Counted from the stretch's first letter, positions 52,121-62,133 are shown. The stretch: 64,000 nucleotides of DNA from Pseudomonadota bacterium (GCA_021782495.1 JAJXUV010000002.1:205791-269790), one strand, 5' to 3'. Translations and numbers: made by a program. The notes: generated by a model not told the origin, from the letters alone.

Positions 52121-52591
52121 TTAAGCGCCTTTGTCTTTATACAATTTCAAACGCATTTGTCTGCGTTCTAAGGCTTCGTTAAAGCGTCTTTTTTCTTCTT
52201 CGTTGTGTAAAACCAAGGGCGGAATAGAGATCGGTTGTTGGTTTTTATCTATGGCAACCATGGTGATATAACAGGTGTTGGTATGGCGAATTTGTCCTGT
52301 CTGCAAGTTTTCGGTGGTGACTCGAATGCCGATTTCCATCGAAGTTTTACCGACATAATTAACAGTAGCATAACACGTCAGCAATTCACCCACATAAATG
52401 GGTTCTTTAAAAAAGACTTGATCGACTGATAAAGTTACCAAGGTTAAACCACAATAGCGGGCACCGCACACATAAGCGACGCGATCTAAAAATCCCAATA
52501 GCCAACCCCCGTGGACATTTCCCAGGAAATTCGCCATTTGTGGCAGCATGATTTCGGACATGACGACGGTGCGTTCTCTTTCTTTGTTCAT
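52121..52591 (-). CDS. YciA-type acyl-CoA thioesterase, copy 2
   Basis: A 156-residue paralogue of the preceding gene, same strand, 162 bp apart. It shares almost all core residues, with NVHGG in place of HVKGG and differences mainly in the first strand and in the last helix. ATG 52591 matches the start of copy 1 (MNKERERT); the frame is open to 52726, but that extension is encoded by the family A palindrome (PLPDGRGSV peptide). The pair arose by local duplication and is now divergent enough to differ in specificity. Confidence 0.88.
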   Translation of the reverse strand: MNKERERTVVMSEIMLPQMANFLGNVHGGWLLGFLDRVAYVCGARYCGLTLVTLSVDQVFFKEPIYVGELLTCYATVNYVGKTSMEIGIRVTTENLQTGQIRHTNTCYITMVAIDKNQQPISIPPLVLHNEEEKRRFNEALERRQMRLKLYKDKGA

Positions 52592-52628
52592 GGTGAAGAT
52601 AACTCTCTCTGGAATTGATTGGATTCTA

Positions 52629-52710
52629 ACCGAGCCGCGACCGTCAGGGAGCGGAATGTGCATTACAAGCTTTGTCCTGCTATTCCGCTCCCTGACGGTC
52701 GCGGCTCGGT
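52629..52710. repeat. Family A palindrome, copy 4
   Basis: Perfect 29-bp arms (52629-52657 and 52682-52710) around 24 nt, beginning ACCGAGCCGCGACCG. It lies between the divergent thioesterase and etfB genes. Confidence 0.92.
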
Positions 52711-52751
52711 CGCAATTGCGCTTCAATCAATTTTAGCATGAATAAATGTTT

Positions 52752-52781
52752 TTGCAAAAACGAAGACGCACAGTGTATACT
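52752..52781 (+). promoter_or_regulatory. Candidate sigma-70 promoter of etfB
   Basis: TTGCAA (52752-52757) and TATACT (52776-52781) with an 18-bp spacer, 33 bp before the etfB start. Reasonable match; not verified. Confidence 0.55.
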
Positions 52782-52814
52782 AGCGACCATTCATAGTAAT
52801 ATTTTTGGACAAAT

Positions 52815-53567
52815 ATGAAAGTCTTAGTGGCCCAGAAACGGGTTGTCGATCCCTATGTTAAAATTCGTGTACGTACGGATGGCAGCGGGGTCGAGACAAC
52901 GAATGTGAAAATGAGTATCAATCCCTTTGACGAAATCGCCATAGAAGAAGCGGTGCGTTTAAAGGAACAGGGCCTGGCAACCAGTACAGCGGTGGTGACC
53001 ATAGGCAGTGCCAATGTTCAAGAAAATTTGCGTGCGGCATTGGCTTTGGGGATTGATGAAGCGCTGTGGGTTTCCTGCGATAAAGCTTTGCAACCTTTGG
53101 CCGTGGCGCGCATTTTGCACCAAATCGCGCTGCGTGAAAAACCCGACTTGATTATTATGGGCAAACAAGCGATCGACGACGACAATAACCAAGTAGGACA
53201 AATGTTAGCGGCTTTATTGGCTTGGCCGCAATGCACCTTTGCCAGCCAGATTCTGGTCAAAGACAATCAAATTGAAGTGACCCGTGAAATCGATGGTGGT
53301 TTGGAAATTTTAACAGCCGAATTGCCGGCAGTGGTCACCACGGATTTGCGTTTGAATACACCGCGTTACGCCACTTTGCCCAATATCATGCGCGCCAAAC
53401 AAAAACCTTTAAAAACGATCACTTTGGAAGAATTAAGCGTGGATACGCACACCGCTTTTGAAGTATTGAATGTGTCTGCGCCCAAAGAACGTAAAGCGGG
53501 GATCAAGGTCGATTCAGTCGATGATTTGTTGGATAAATTGCGTCATGAGGCGAAGGTGATAGCATGA
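52815..53567 (+). CDS. etfB: Electron transfer flavoprotein beta subunit
   Basis: EtfB with EtfA moves electrons from acyl-CoA and other dehydrogenases to ETF-quinone oxidoreductase. The 250-residue protein begins MKVLVAQKRVVDPYVKIRV, has the INPFDEIAIEEAVRLKE region and the ETF beta signature around MGKQAIDDDNNQVGQMLAALLAWPQ (about residues 116-140), which binds AMP in this family. It overlaps etfA by 4 bp (ATGA). Clear promoter candidates precede it. Confidence 0.96.
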   Translation: MKVLVAQKRVVDPYVKIRVRTDGSGVETTNVKMSINPFDEIAIEEAVRLKEQGLATSTAVVTIGSANVQENLRAALALGIDEALWVSCDKALQPLAVARILHQIALREKPDLIIMGKQAIDDDNNQVGQMLAALLAWPQCTFASQILVKDNQIEVTREIDGGLEILTAELPAVVTTDLRLNTPRYATLPNIMRAKQKPLKTITLEELSVDTHTAFEVLNVSAPKERKAGIKVDSVDDLLDKLRHEAKVIA

Positions 53568-54496
53568 AAACTTTAGTCATCGCTGAACACGACAATCAAC
53601 ATTTGAAAGGCACGACTTTAACCGCCATTTCTGCTGCGGAGAAATTAGGGTTCCCCATCGAAATGGTGGTGATAGGCCATCAATGCCAGTCGGTGATTCA
53701 AACATTACAAACTCTAAAGCCGGTCACAAAAATAATTCTAGCCGACAATGTTGTATACGAAGCGCAATTGGCTGAGAATGTGGCTTTGGTGCTGCAATTG
53801 TTGGCTGCGGATTATAGCCATATTGTAGCCGCTTCTTCGACTTTTTCCAAAGATTTATTGCCGCGATTGGCGGGTTTATTGGGTTTTAGCATGGCGTCTG
53901 ATGTGATTGAAATTCTCGATCCCCATACTTTTGTGCGGCCCATTTATGCGGGAAACGCTTTGGCGAGGATCAAATTAAGCGATCCCATTACTTTGTTGAC
54001 GGTGCGAAGCAGTACCTTTCCTGGAGCAATCGAAACCCATGCTACTTTGGCAGAAGTGCAAATATGCGATCGAGTTTATCCTTTGTCGAAAACAAATTTA
54101 GTTCGACGCGAAGAAAGCAAAAGCGAAAGACCCGAATTGGGTGAAGCCAAAGTCGTGATTTCCGGTGGCCGTGGTTTACAAAGCAAAGAAAATTTTGCTT
54201 TAATAGAACAATTGGCGGATAAATTACATGGGGCAGTGGGTGCTTCGCGCGCTGCAGTGGATGCCGGCTTTGTTCCTAACGATTATCAAGTAGGACAAAC
54301 AGGCAAAGTCGTCGCACCCGATTTGTACATTGCCATTGGGATTTCCGGCGCGATCCAACATTTGGCGGGCATGAAAGACAGTAAAGTGATTGTCGCCATT
54401 AATAAAGATCCGGAAGCCCCTATTTTTCAGATTACCGATTATGCTTTGGTCGGCGATTTGTTTCAAATTATCCCTGAATTATTGAAAAAATTATAA
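53564..54496 (+). CDS. etfA: Electron transfer flavoprotein alpha subunit
   Basis: The FAD-bearing subunit, 310 residues. The C-terminal FAD domain is clear: [88 protein letters not shown] (about residues 198-290). The N-terminal half matches the alpha/beta nucleotide fold. Overlap with etfB is 4 bp. ald follows after 19 bp, so electron transfer and alanine dehydrogenation may be co-regulated. Confidence 0.96.
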   Translation: MKTLVIAEHDNQHLKGTTLTAISAAEKLGFPIEMVVIGHQCQSVIQTLQTLKPVTKIILADNVVYEAQLAENVALVLQLLAADYSHIVAASSTFSKDLLPRLAGLLGFSMASDVIEILDPHTFVRPIYAGNALARIKLSDPITLLTVRSSTFPGAIETHATLAEVQICDRVYPLSKTNLVRREESKSERPELGEAKVVISGGRGLQSKENFALIEQLADKLHGAVGASRAAVDAGFVPNDYQVGQTGKVVAPDLYIAIGISGAIQHLAGMKDSKVIVAINKDPEAPIFQITDYALVGDLFQIIPELLKKL

Positions 54497-54515
54497 GACC
54501 TTATAGGAGAAAAAA

Positions 54516-55640
54516 ATGCGTATTGGCGTCCCTAAAGAGATTAAAACCTTGGAAAATCGTGTGGCTTTGGTGCCTTCGAGCGTACAAGAACTCACGCGTT
54601 GTGGCCATGAAGTTTTTGTCGAAACGAATGCAGGAGCGGGTATCGGTATCAGCGATGCTGAATATACGGCCGTTGGCGCTAAGATTTTACCCCAGGCTTC
54701 CGATGTGTTTGCTGAAGCCAACATGATAGTCAAAGTAAAAGAACCGCAACCCATCGAATGCAAAATGTTGACGAAGGACCACACTTTATTTACCTATTTG
54801 CATTTGGCGCCGGATCCTGAGCAAGCGAAATTATTGCTGGCTTCGGAATGTTGTGCCATTGCTTATGAAACTGTTACAGATGCTTATAACGGGTTGCCTC
54901 TGTTATCGCCGATGAGTGAAGTCGCAGGGCGTATGGCCATTCAAGCCGGTGCACACTGCTTGGAAAAAACCCAAGGCGGGAGTGGGATATTGTTAGGCGG
55001 TGTTCCAGGCGTGCCTTCGGCCAAAGTGGTGATCTTAGGGGGGGGTGTGGTCGGTATCAATGCGATTCGGATGGCCATTGGTCAAGAAGCGCATGTTACC
55101 GTTTTGGATAAATCTTTAAGACGTTTAAAAGAATTAGATTTACAATTTGCTTCCAGACTCAATACTTTGTATGCGACGGCCCATGCTATTGATAAAGCCG
55201 TAGTTCAAGCGGATTTGGTGATTGGGGCTGTGTTGGTTCCAGGCGCTTCAGCGCCGCGTTTGGTGACACGCGATCAATTGAAACGCATGCGTAAAGGCTC
55301 GGTTTTAGTGGATGTGGCCATCGATCAAGGCGGTTGCTTTGAAACCAGTCGTGCGACGACGCACGACAAATCCACCTTTGAAGAAGAAGGCGTGATCCAT
55401 TATTGTGTGGCGAATATGCCCGGCGCTGTGCCACGTACAGCAACTTTCGCTTTAAACAATGCAACCTTACCTTTTGTCTTGGCTTTGGCGAATAGAGGTG
55501 TGAAGCAAGCCTTATTAGAAGATCCACATTTACTCAATGGTTTGAATGTGTATCGTGGTCATATCACCTATAAAGCAGTGGCTGAAGCTTTAGACCAACC
55601 CTATGTTCCGGCTTTAGAAGCCTTGTGTGAAGGAAGTTGA
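54516..55640 (+). CDS. ald: Alanine dehydrogenase
   Basis: Converts L-alanine, NAD+ and water to pyruvate, NADH and ammonia. The 374-residue protein starts [40 protein letters not shown] and has the Lys/His pair ([12 protein letters not shown]), the NAD-binding [16 protein letters not shown] (about residues 170-186), and the [23 protein letters not shown] block. AGGAGA precedes the ATG. The stop overlaps the RimK frame. Its place between ETF and rimK is unusual. Confidence 0.96.
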   Translation: MRIGVPKEIKTLENRVALVPSSVQELTRCGHEVFVETNAGAGIGISDAEYTAVGAKILPQASDVFAEANMIVKVKEPQPIECKMLTKDHTLFTYLHLAPDPEQAKLLLASECCAIAYETVTDAYNGLPLLSPMSEVAGRMAIQAGAHCLEKTQGGSGILLGGVPGVPSAKVVILGGGVVGINAIRMAIGQEAHVTVLDKSLRRLKELDLQFASRLNTLYATAHAIDKAVVQADLVIGAVLVPGASAPRLVTRDQLKRMRKGSVLVDVAIDQGGCFETSRATTHDKSTFEEEGVIHYCVANMPGAVPRTATFALNNATLPFVLALANRGVKQALLEDPHLLNGLNVYRGHITYKAVAEALDQPYVPALEALCEGS

Positions 55641-55663
55641 TATTGAAAACGCGTTCCAAAAGT

Positions 55664-56569
55664 ATGAACATTGCCATTTTATCTTTGAAGGATGAATTGT
55701 ATTCGACGCGTCGTTTGGTCGAAGAAGGCGAAAAAAGAGGGCATCGTATTACGGTCGTGGATTATCTGTCTTGCTTTGTGAATATCACGCCTTCTGGACC
55801 GGGTATTTATTACAAAGGCGAAAAACTCAGTAATTTTGACGCCGTGATTCCACGCATCAGTGCCAAACGCACTTTTTATGGTGCAGCCATCGTGCGACAA
55901 ATGGAAACCCAAGGGATGTATTGTATCAATTCTGCTTTGTCGATCACACGTGCGCGCGATAAATTGCGATCGCTGCAATTGTTGTGTCGAAAGGGGATTG
56001 GAATGCCTGTCACGGGTTTTGCGCATAATTCTAAAGACATCAGTCCTTTGATCAAAATGGTGGGCGGACCTCCTGTCGTGATCAAATTGTTGGAAGGCAC
56101 TCAAGGTGTGGGTGTAGTATTGGCAGAGTCTTATACAGCGGCTTCCAGTGTGATGCAAACTTTAATGGGGTTGAATGCTAACATCATTGTTCAAGAATTT
56201 ATTTCGGAAGCCAAGGGTGAAGATTTAAGGTGTTTTGTGCTGGGTAATAAAGTGGTGGCTAGCATGATGCGCAAAGCGCAAAGCGGCGAATTTAGAGCCA
56301 ATGTGCATCAAGGCGGGAGCACACATACGGTGAGTTTGCAACCCGAAGAAAAAGAAACGGCCTTGAATGCAAGTAAGATCATCGGTTTGAATTTAGCCGG
56401 TGTGGATATTTTGCGTTCCAAACGCGGGCCATTGGTGATGGAAGTCAATGCTTCGCCCGGTTTGGAAGGCATCGAAACGGCAACCAAAAAAAATGTGGCC
56501 GGTATGATTTTTCAACACATTGAAAAACACGCCAAGCCTTTAGGTCCGGATAAGCCTTATCATGGTTAA
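55664..56569 (+). CDS. rimK: RimK-type glutamate ligase
   Basis: RimK adds glutamate residues to the C-terminus of ribosomal protein S6, a translation-tuning modification. The 301-residue protein (E. coli 300) has an ATP-grasp domain with [16 protein letters not shown] (about residues 140-155), [19 protein letters not shown] and [28 protein letters not shown] (metal ligands). ATG 55664 fits family length. AGGAAG lies 6 bp before a TTG at 55643, which would add seven residues; both remain possible. It is followed by a palindrome and the partner gene rimB. Confidence 0.94.
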   Translation: MNIAILSLKDELYSTRRLVEEGEKRGHRITVVDYLSCFVNITPSGPGIYYKGEKLSNFDAVIPRISAKRTFYGAAIVRQMETQGMYCINSALSITRARDKLRSLQLLCRKGIGMPVTGFAHNSKDISPLIKMVGGPPVVIKLLEGTQGVGVVLAESYTAASSVMQTLMGLNANIIVQEFISEAKGEDLRCFVLGNKVVASMMRKAQSGEFRANVHQGGSTHTVSLQPEEKETALNASKIIGLNLAGVDILRSKRGPLVMEVNASPGLEGIETATKKNVAGMIFQHIEKHAKPLGPDKPYHG

Positions 56570-56577
56570 TTGCTACT

Positions 56578-56652
56578 CTGTGGGCCGTCATGGCGAGGTG
56601 CTTTCATACTCGCTGCGCCCGTAGAAAAGCACTTCGCCATGACGGCCCACAG
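56578..56652. repeat. Family C palindrome between rimK and rimB
   Basis: Arms CTGTGGGCCGTCATGGCGAG (56578) and its near-inverse ending GCCATGACGGCCCACAG (56652) pair with one mismatch; the loop is about 20 nt. It reads GTCATGGCGAG where the other family C copies read GTCATTGCGAG. Confidence 0.85.
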
Positions 56653-56677
56653 GGAAAAATAGTGGATTATAACTCTT

Positions 56678-57145
56678 ATGAGTAAAGTCAAAAAAACTTT
56701 ATTGGGTTGGCAAGAATGGTGCGCGTTGCCGCAACTGCATATCCCTTATATCAAAGCTAAAATTGATACCGGCGCCAAAACCTCGGCACTTCATGCCTTT
56801 AATATCCGGGAATTTCAGCATCATGAACAAAAATGGATTCAATTTGACATTCATCCCTTGCAAGCCAATCACCGTGTTTCGAAACAATGTCGAGCGGAAG
56901 TGATCGACGAGCGTGAAGTGATCAGTTCCACCGGGCATAAAGAACGTCGTTACGTGATTAAAACGACTTTGCTTTTGGGTGTGCTGTCTTATCCCATTGA
57001 ATTGACTTTATCGAATCGCGATCCCATGAAATTTAGAATGTTGTTGGGGCGGGAAGCTTTGCTCACCAAATGCGTGGTCGATCCCGCGCACACTTTATTG
57101 TTAGGACGTTATACCAAGGGACACATTTTGAGGGCTTATAAGTGA
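56678..57145 (+). CDS. RimB-like retropepsin-type peptidase (ATP-dependent zinc protease family)
   Basis: The 155-residue protein is the partner of RimK that trims the glutamate tail. It has a retropepsin-like fold: the catalytic DTG in KAKIDTGAKTSALHAF (about residues 26-41) and MLLGREALLTKCVVDPA (about 124-140). It lies downstream of rimK rather than upstream, separated by a palindrome, so co-transcription is possible but not sure. The stop is 5 bp from the end of the convergent zapD gene. Confidence 0.9.
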   Translation: MSKVKKTLLGWQEWCALPQLHIPYIKAKIDTGAKTSALHAFNIREFQHHEQKWIQFDIHPLQANHRVSKQCRAEVIDEREVISSTGHKERRYVIKTTLLLGVLSYPIELTLSNRDPMKFRMLLGREALLTKCVVDPAHTLLLGRYTKGHILRAYK

Positions 57146-57150
57146 GAACT

Positions 57151-57912
57151 CTAATCCATCAGAATGAAGGGAATATTATCCTTCGTCTGTTGCGGTTTGG
57201 ATTCCAGACTCGCCGTATAAAAATGAATGACCAAACGATGCCGACCTAAACTCATTAAGGGATAAACCGGCAGATTCCGTTCTAAAGCAACGCGTACCAA
57301 AGGGCAAAAACGCTCGGGCGATAAAGCCTTTTGATAGAAACCTTCTTCGGCGATTAAATGGGTTTCTTGGGTGCTGTCGCGGGCGAGTTTGAGCAAAAGC
57401 CGCGCGGCTTTATATGATTCTTCTAAAGCAGCTATCCAGCGTTTTAAATGTATTTGGTGTTTTTCCGAGGATAGATTCAACCAATAATGATATTGAGGAA
57501 TATCGGCATTGCAAGTTCCGCCCGGCGTCAAAAAATATTGTCGAATGGCGCTGATAAAAGGATCTTCCCGAACCTCATGAGCAAATTTGCCGTATTTGGG
57601 TTGTAATAATTCTATTAAAGTATTAAGTTCATCTAAGGCTAAATGCAGCGATCGTTTATCTACTTTAGGATTATTTTTTAAAGGCTGAAAGCTTTCTACG
57701 TAACGTCTAAATTCGGATATGAATTTAGTTTTAATGTCTGGTCGGTCTAATATTTGTAAAATATCCAATAGTATGCTAAGAGCCGCGTGCGTGGAGAACG
57801 GTTTGGCTGTTTGTAAATGATAATCTAACAAATTATACAAGTATTCTAAGCGCAAACAAGTGCGAACCAATTCGTTTAAAGGTTGCTCGTAATAAATATA
57901 ATCGACTGCCAT
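57151..57912 (-). CDS. zapD: Cell division protein ZapD
   Basis: ZapD cross-links FtsZ filaments at the septum. The 253-residue protein matches the DUF1342 family: YYEQPLNELVRTCLRLEYLYNLLDYHL (about residues 7-33), helical middle with HLALDELNTLIELLQPKYGKFAHEVREDPFISAIRQYF and the C-terminal beta part MSLGRHRLVIHFYTA. Length is typical (about 250). Its gene ends 5 bp from rimB on the other strand. No coaE or yacG gene is next to it, unlike in many gammaproteobacteria. Confidence 0.93.
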   Translation of the reverse strand: MAVDYIYYEQPLNELVRTCLRLEYLYNLLDYHLQTAKPFSTHAALSILLDILQILDRPDIKTKFISEFRRYVESFQPLKNNPKVDKRSLHLALDELNTLIELLQPKYGKFAHEVREDPFISAIRQYFLTPGGTCNADIPQYHYWLNLSSEKHQIHLKRWIAALEESYKAARLLLKLARDSTQETHLIAEEGFYQKALSPERFCPLVRVALERNLPVYPLMSLGRHRLVIHFYTASLESKPQQTKDNIPFILMD

Positions 57913-57954
57913 GTGATTGATCCCTTTCTTCTCTCACTCCTAGTGTAGCAGTTA

Positions 57955-59610
57955 TTAAGAAGGATTCAACTCGCTCACATAATCCTCTAAGGGATCCTCG
58001 GCAATGGGTTCTGCTTTTTGAGCCTTAGCATCACGTGGGGTGACATAGGTATTGTGATCGTAAGCAAAATAAGCGCCATATATATAGGTTACCACGGATA
58101 GCCCAAACAATAGAATCAAACTGGTGCTGTGGCTTATCCATTGTGCCCGGTGATTGTAGTCGCTGCCTAAATAAGTGATGAGACTGATTCCGGCAATGTA
58201 GAAGATCAACCAAGAGGCACCTTTCAAGGCTTGTCTAAAAGGTTCAGATTTGCGTTCTTTATATTCGTAATAGAAGTAAAAGGCTAAACCTGGAATGATG
58301 AGAAGCGCCATTTCGTCTGCCAGTGGCCAGCCAGCGCTGAATATCAAGACAGACAATAAAAACAAGAGTATCGGCGCTAAAATGTGTGCCCCAGGTAACC
58401 AAAATTGTCCAGGATTGCGTTTTTGCCGGTGTTTAATGCGATTCGCGATGGTGACAATAGGCGCTGGCACATAAGAAAAGAGATGCAATATGGAAATCAC
58501 AGCAACAAGGCTATGCCACCCTTTGAAAATCAATAAGAATAACGTTCCAACTAAGGTACTGGTGACAACCGCATTCCAAGGTGTGCGATATTTAGGGTGC
58601 AAGACACCCAAAATTTGAGGCATATGGCCTTCGCGCGACAAAGACAACATGATGCGTGCACTGGAAGCAGCGAAAGTGACTCCGCATACGCCAGGCGATA
58701 TCACAGAGCCTATGTAAACTGCGCTGACTAAGAGTTGGAAGTTGGCCAACATCAATAATTGGATATAAGGAGAACTAAAATTAATTTGTTGCCACCCTTG
58801 GGCTAAATTTTCAGGTGAAATACTGCCGACAAATACGATTTGCAGTAAAATATAGATAAATAAACTGATCACAATGCTACCGATCACCGCAACAGGCAAT
58901 TGTCGTTTCGGCGAGGCAATTTCTTCAGAAAAGTTCAAAGGTGATTGAAAGCCATTGAAGGACATTACCACACCACAAGCCACCACGCTGGTGAAAATGG
59001 ATTTCCAGCCGAAAGGCACAAATTCCTGGAAAGTGGTGCCGAAATTTTGGGGGTGTAAGCCGGAATAAAATAAGGCGGCGATGGTTAACACAGGAATCGT
59101 GATTTTTAATAAGGTAAAAAAGTTGTTAAAGCGTAAAAATAATTTGGTGCTCCAGTAATTTAAGAACATAAAGAGCAACATCAGTAAAAAAGCAAAACCT
59201 ATACCCGAAGCAGTTAGATTGTGAGAGGTGACGTCATAAAAACGGTTAAAAGTAGGGGATAAGGGACTTAAATATTGTATGACCGCTTGTGCTTCAATGG
59301 GCGGAACCGCGACAATGCTGAGCCAATTTATCCAAGACGTTAAAAAGCCGCAAAAACGACCGTGAGTGATGTGGGAGTAATAGCCAATACCGCCGCTCGA
59401 AGGATAAGACGAACCAATTTCTATGTAAAAGAAGCCGACCATTAAAGCGATCGCTGCGCCTAAGCACCAAGACAATAGACTGGCTGGACCCGCTATTGAG
59501 GCGATTTTTTGGGTACTCAACAACCAACCAGACCCTATAATCGTGGTGACCCCGGTCATGGTCAGCGAAAAGGTGGAGATACTTTTGGCTAAACTCGTAT
59601 TTTTGCTCAT
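57955..59610 (-). CDS. APC family amino acid permease
   Basis: A 551-residue permease with about 12-14 membrane segments. The start GVTTIIGSGWLLSTQKIASIAGPAS (about residues 20-44) is the APC family GxxIGxG-type first helix, followed by SSYPSSGGIGYYSH and NGFQSPLNFSEEIASPKRQLPVAV (about 225-250), typical of the amino acid-polyamine-organocation family. The C-terminus is a long charged tail. The substrate cannot be told. It stands alone on the minus strand, 42 bp before zapD in the reading direction. Confidence 0.9.
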   Translation of the reverse strand: MSKNTSLAKSISTFSLTMTGVTTIIGSGWLLSTQKIASIAGPASLLSWCLGAAIALMVGFFYIEIGSSYPSSGGIGYYSHITHGRFCGFLTSWINWLSIVAVPPIEAQAVIQYLSPLSPTFNRFYDVTSHNLTASGIGFAFLLMLLFMFLNYWSTKLFLRFNNFFTLLKITIPVLTIAALFYSGLHPQNFGTTFQEFVPFGWKSIFTSVVACGVVMSFNGFQSPLNFSEEIASPKRQLPVAVIGSIVISLFIYILLQIVFVGSISPENLAQGWQQINFSSPYIQLLMLANFQLLVSAVYIGSVISPGVCGVTFAASSARIMLSLSREGHMPQILGVLHPKYRTPWNAVVTSTLVGTLFLLIFKGWHSLVAVISILHLFSYVPAPIVTIANRIKHRQKRNPGQFWLPGAHILAPILLFLLSVLIFSAGWPLADEMALLIIPGLAFYFYYEYKERKSEPFRQALKGASWLIFYIAGISLITYLGSDYNHRAQWISHSTSLILLFGLSVVTYIYGAYFAYDHNTYVTPRDAKAQKAEPIAEDPLEDYVSELNPS

Positions 59611-59892
59611 GGGTCAACCCTTGTTACTCTATTGTAAGGGCCGAATTATACCAAAAAAAGGGGGTAAAAAGCTACCTTTTATGAGGTTTAAATAATTCCT
59701 TTTTTAATTTAATGCTATTTTTGTTCAAAATATATTCAGAGTAGAGTGTAATGGCCTTAGGCTTAGGTACCCTTATTATTAAACCACAAACTGTTCAAAA
59801 GTGATGTTTTTGACTTGATGAGCTGCTCCCCTAAAGTTCGATAGGTGGCTAAGAGAGGATTTAAGATCCGATAACCAGAAAATGGATAGGGG

Positions 59893-60477
59893 CTATATTT
59901 TTGGAAAATGACTCTCAAAATCGGTGTATTGTTCTTTGACGAGATTACATACAATATCGCCTCCTTCAGACAGCAATTTTAGTCCGCAATACCCTAGGCC
60001 GGGTATGGTATTGCCATGGTGTTTAACGAAGAAATGTTTAAAAACCTGAGAAAAATTTTCTGCCGTGGATATCCCCGCCATATTCTCAAAATGGAGAACC
60101 ACTTGATGGGTTTTTTCTTCTGCCCAAATATGAATTTCACCTTGGTGCATGCGTTCAATGCGTGAAAAACCCGCATCGAGCAAATTGCACAATAGGTGCT
60201 GAATGAAAAGAGGGGAATACTCAAAGTGAATGTCATTCGGATAATCGATATGAAGCTTTTGAGCTTGTTCTTCAGTAAAAGGATAATTTTTCAGGGCTTC
60301 TTGCAAGCACAGATTCAGATCTAATTTTTCTTCTTCAACAAGAGGCATAGACAATTTTTTATTGAGCGTTGTAGCCAAATTCAAAAAATCGAACAATTTG
60401 TTGAGGTTATTTCGCAGACTATCCGGAAAAGCTTTTACTTCTTGCAAGGTATCCTGATCTAGCTTGGGTTTTAACAA
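59893..60477 (-). pseudogene. Truncated histidine kinase (ATPase domain only)
   Basis: The 194-residue reading frame opens with a TTG, preceded four codons upstream by a stop codon. It contains only the end of a dimerisation helix and the HATPase domain: a degenerate N-box (FIQHLLCNLLDAGFSRIERM), HFFVKHHGNTIPGLGYCGLKLL (G-box) and GGDIVCNL. The phosphoaccepting histidine and any sensor part are missing. The pattern resembles the kinases related to CqsS-type quorum sensors. It is probably the surviving end of a broken hybrid kinase, though a free-standing ATPase module cannot be excluded. Confidence 0.6.
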
Positions 60478-60564
60478 CCAATCGATCTGTTATTAAGAAT
60501 AAAACTATAGGTTTTAGTTATGAAGTTTGCATAAATAAAGCCGCAGTATTTAGGAGCAAATTTA

Positions 60565-60573
60565 TGGTATAAT
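60565..60573 (+). promoter_or_regulatory. Candidate extended -10 promoter of the FAD oxidoreductase gene
   Basis: TGGTATAAT fits the extended -10 consensus, 124 bp upstream of the start codon. A further AT-rich -10-like box is near 60632. No gene is seen in 60478-60696. Confidence 0.4.
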
Positions 60574-60696
60574 AAGACTCAAAACTGACTTATAAAACCT
60601 TAAATGAAAAAGGTATTTTAAAAATTTTTATAGTATAAATTAGCAAGGGCTTTATTAATAAATTAAGAATATTTTGGTTTGGTAGAGGAGATTGAT

Positions 60697-62133
60697 ATGA
60701 AAACGGTCGCAATCATTGGGGCTGGATGGTATGGTTTTCATCTTGCCGTGACTCTGTCTGAGAAGGGATTTCGTGTGGTTCTATGCGAAAAAAATGATAA
60801 AATTTTTAATGAACTTTCTGGGAATTTTGGCGTTCGCTTGCATCTTGGATTACATTATCCACGCTCGAAAAAAACAAGAGAGGGTTGTATCGCGGGGTAC
60901 GATGAGTTTTTACATACTTATCCTGAATTGGTAAATCATCATGAGCATTCCATTTATGGGATAGGCGTTCTAGATGCCGATCAACAGCCTTCTAAAATAT
61001 CTGCTGAAGATTTTAATCGTCTAAAGGATGAGCATGATAGTTTTAAGGTAATTGATCCTAAGGAATGGGGATATCAAAATTTACAAACCGCCATAGATAC
61101 AACAGAAGCCAGTCTGGTGGTTGGGCGTAAATTAAGAACTAAGATTGAACAATATCTTGCTGAATCTAGGGTTGAATTAAAGCTGAGCACAGAAGTTGTA
61201 TCTGTTTTTCAAGATCAAAATAAGAAAATGGTGGTATCGACAAGAAATGGCCAAAAAGAAAGTAAAGAAAGTTTTGACTATGTCATCAATGCGACCAGCT
61301 ATCAATGTTTTTTGTCAAAAAATAAAGAATTGCCATTTGATATGGAAGTTGGTTATCAGGTTTGTATTGCTTTGTTCTATGAAGACACCCAGGAGAAGCG
61401 AATGCCTAAGCCAATACCTTTTATCGTCATGGATGGCTGGTTTCCTTGTTTAATGTTGTACAATGACGGAGAAGAAAAAGAAAATAGTACTTATTTGCTT
61501 TATCATGGGAAATACTCCATTTTAGATACTTGCGCGACTGCGGGAGAAGCCAAAGAACTTTTACAGAAACGATTGCAAGATAAACAGATGGAAAGTCACA
61601 TTGAAAGATTGGCTAGAACGCATTTTGCTTCATTTTACCCAGAATTTTCTTCTGAAAGATTTAAGTATCTTGGTTGGAAAGGCAATGTACTGGCTAAAGC
61701 AAAAACAAATAAAGAGTTCCGAGGAGCATTTGTTCTTGAAGATGCAGACACGAAAATAATACATATATTCCCTGGAAAAGTCAATAATATTTTTGATGTC
61801 GGCAGGGAAGTACTGGATTTAATTGAGGCTGACTTACATCCGGAGGAAATCATTACTGAAAATGGATATCGATGTACTAGAAAAGGTGCATTATTTCAAG
61901 CAAGATGTGAAATTTCAGAAAAGCCCGATGAGCTTCTTAGAAATACCAGTTCATTGCAAACAGCTGAAGCAGTAAAGAGGTCATTAGACGGCCCTCTCTC
62001 TTTCTTTGGGAATGCAAAATCGCCACGGAGAATAGCCGAAGAGAAAATAGTAAGTGTTAGTAAATCACCTATGAGAATAATAGAGGATCAGGTGCATTTA
62101 CGTAGTGCGACGCCAATTTATAGTGTTTCTTAG
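60697..62133 (+). CDS. FAD-dependent oxidoreductase with long C-terminal tail
   Basis: The 478-residue protein starts MKTVAIIGAGWYGFHLAVTLSEKGFRVVLCEKND, a dinucleotide-binding fold (GxGxxG at about residues 8-13), followed by NFGVRLHLGLHYPRS and a second half with FDYVINATSYQCF and the FAD-closing VFPGKVNNIFD-like HIFPGKVNNIFDVGREVLDLI. This is a DAO-like flavoprotein. The last ~90 residues (from about 390) are hydrophilic, Ser/Lys/Arg-rich and unlike the enzyme core. ATG 60697 has GAGGAGAT upstream. It is directly followed by the hybrid kinase gene (37 bp). The substrate is unknown. Confidence 0.75.
   Translation: MKTVAIIGAGWYGFHLAVTLSEKGFRVVLCEKNDKIFNELSGNFGVRLHLGLHYPRSKKTREGCIAGYDEFLHTYPELVNHHEHSIYGIGVLDADQQPSKISAEDFNRLKDEHDSFKVIDPKEWGYQNLQTAIDTTEASLVVGRKLRTKIEQYLAESRVELKLSTEVVSVFQDQNKKMVVSTRNGQKESKESFDYVINATSYQCFLSKNKELPFDMEVGYQVCIALFYEDTQEKRMPKPIPFIVMDGWFPCLMLYNDGEEKENSTYLLYHGKYSILDTCATAGEAKELLQKRLQDKQMESHIERLARTHFASFYPEFSSERFKYLGWKGNVLAKAKTNKEFRGAFVLEDADTKIIHIFPGKVNNIFDVGREVLDLIEADLHPEEIITENGYRCTRKGALFQARCEISEKPDELLRNTSSLQTAEAVKRSLDGPLSFFGNAKSPRRIAEEKIVSVSKSPMRIIEDQVHLRSATPIYSVS

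Noticed and set aside
52592..52726. Upstream extension of the second thioesterase
   Set aside because: The added residues come from the family A palindrome, and the paralogue starts exactly at the downstream ATG.
59763..59954. Minus-strand frame at the end of the kinase remnant as its continuation
   Set aside because: It is in another frame, overlaps the remnant, and shows no kinase or receiver pattern.
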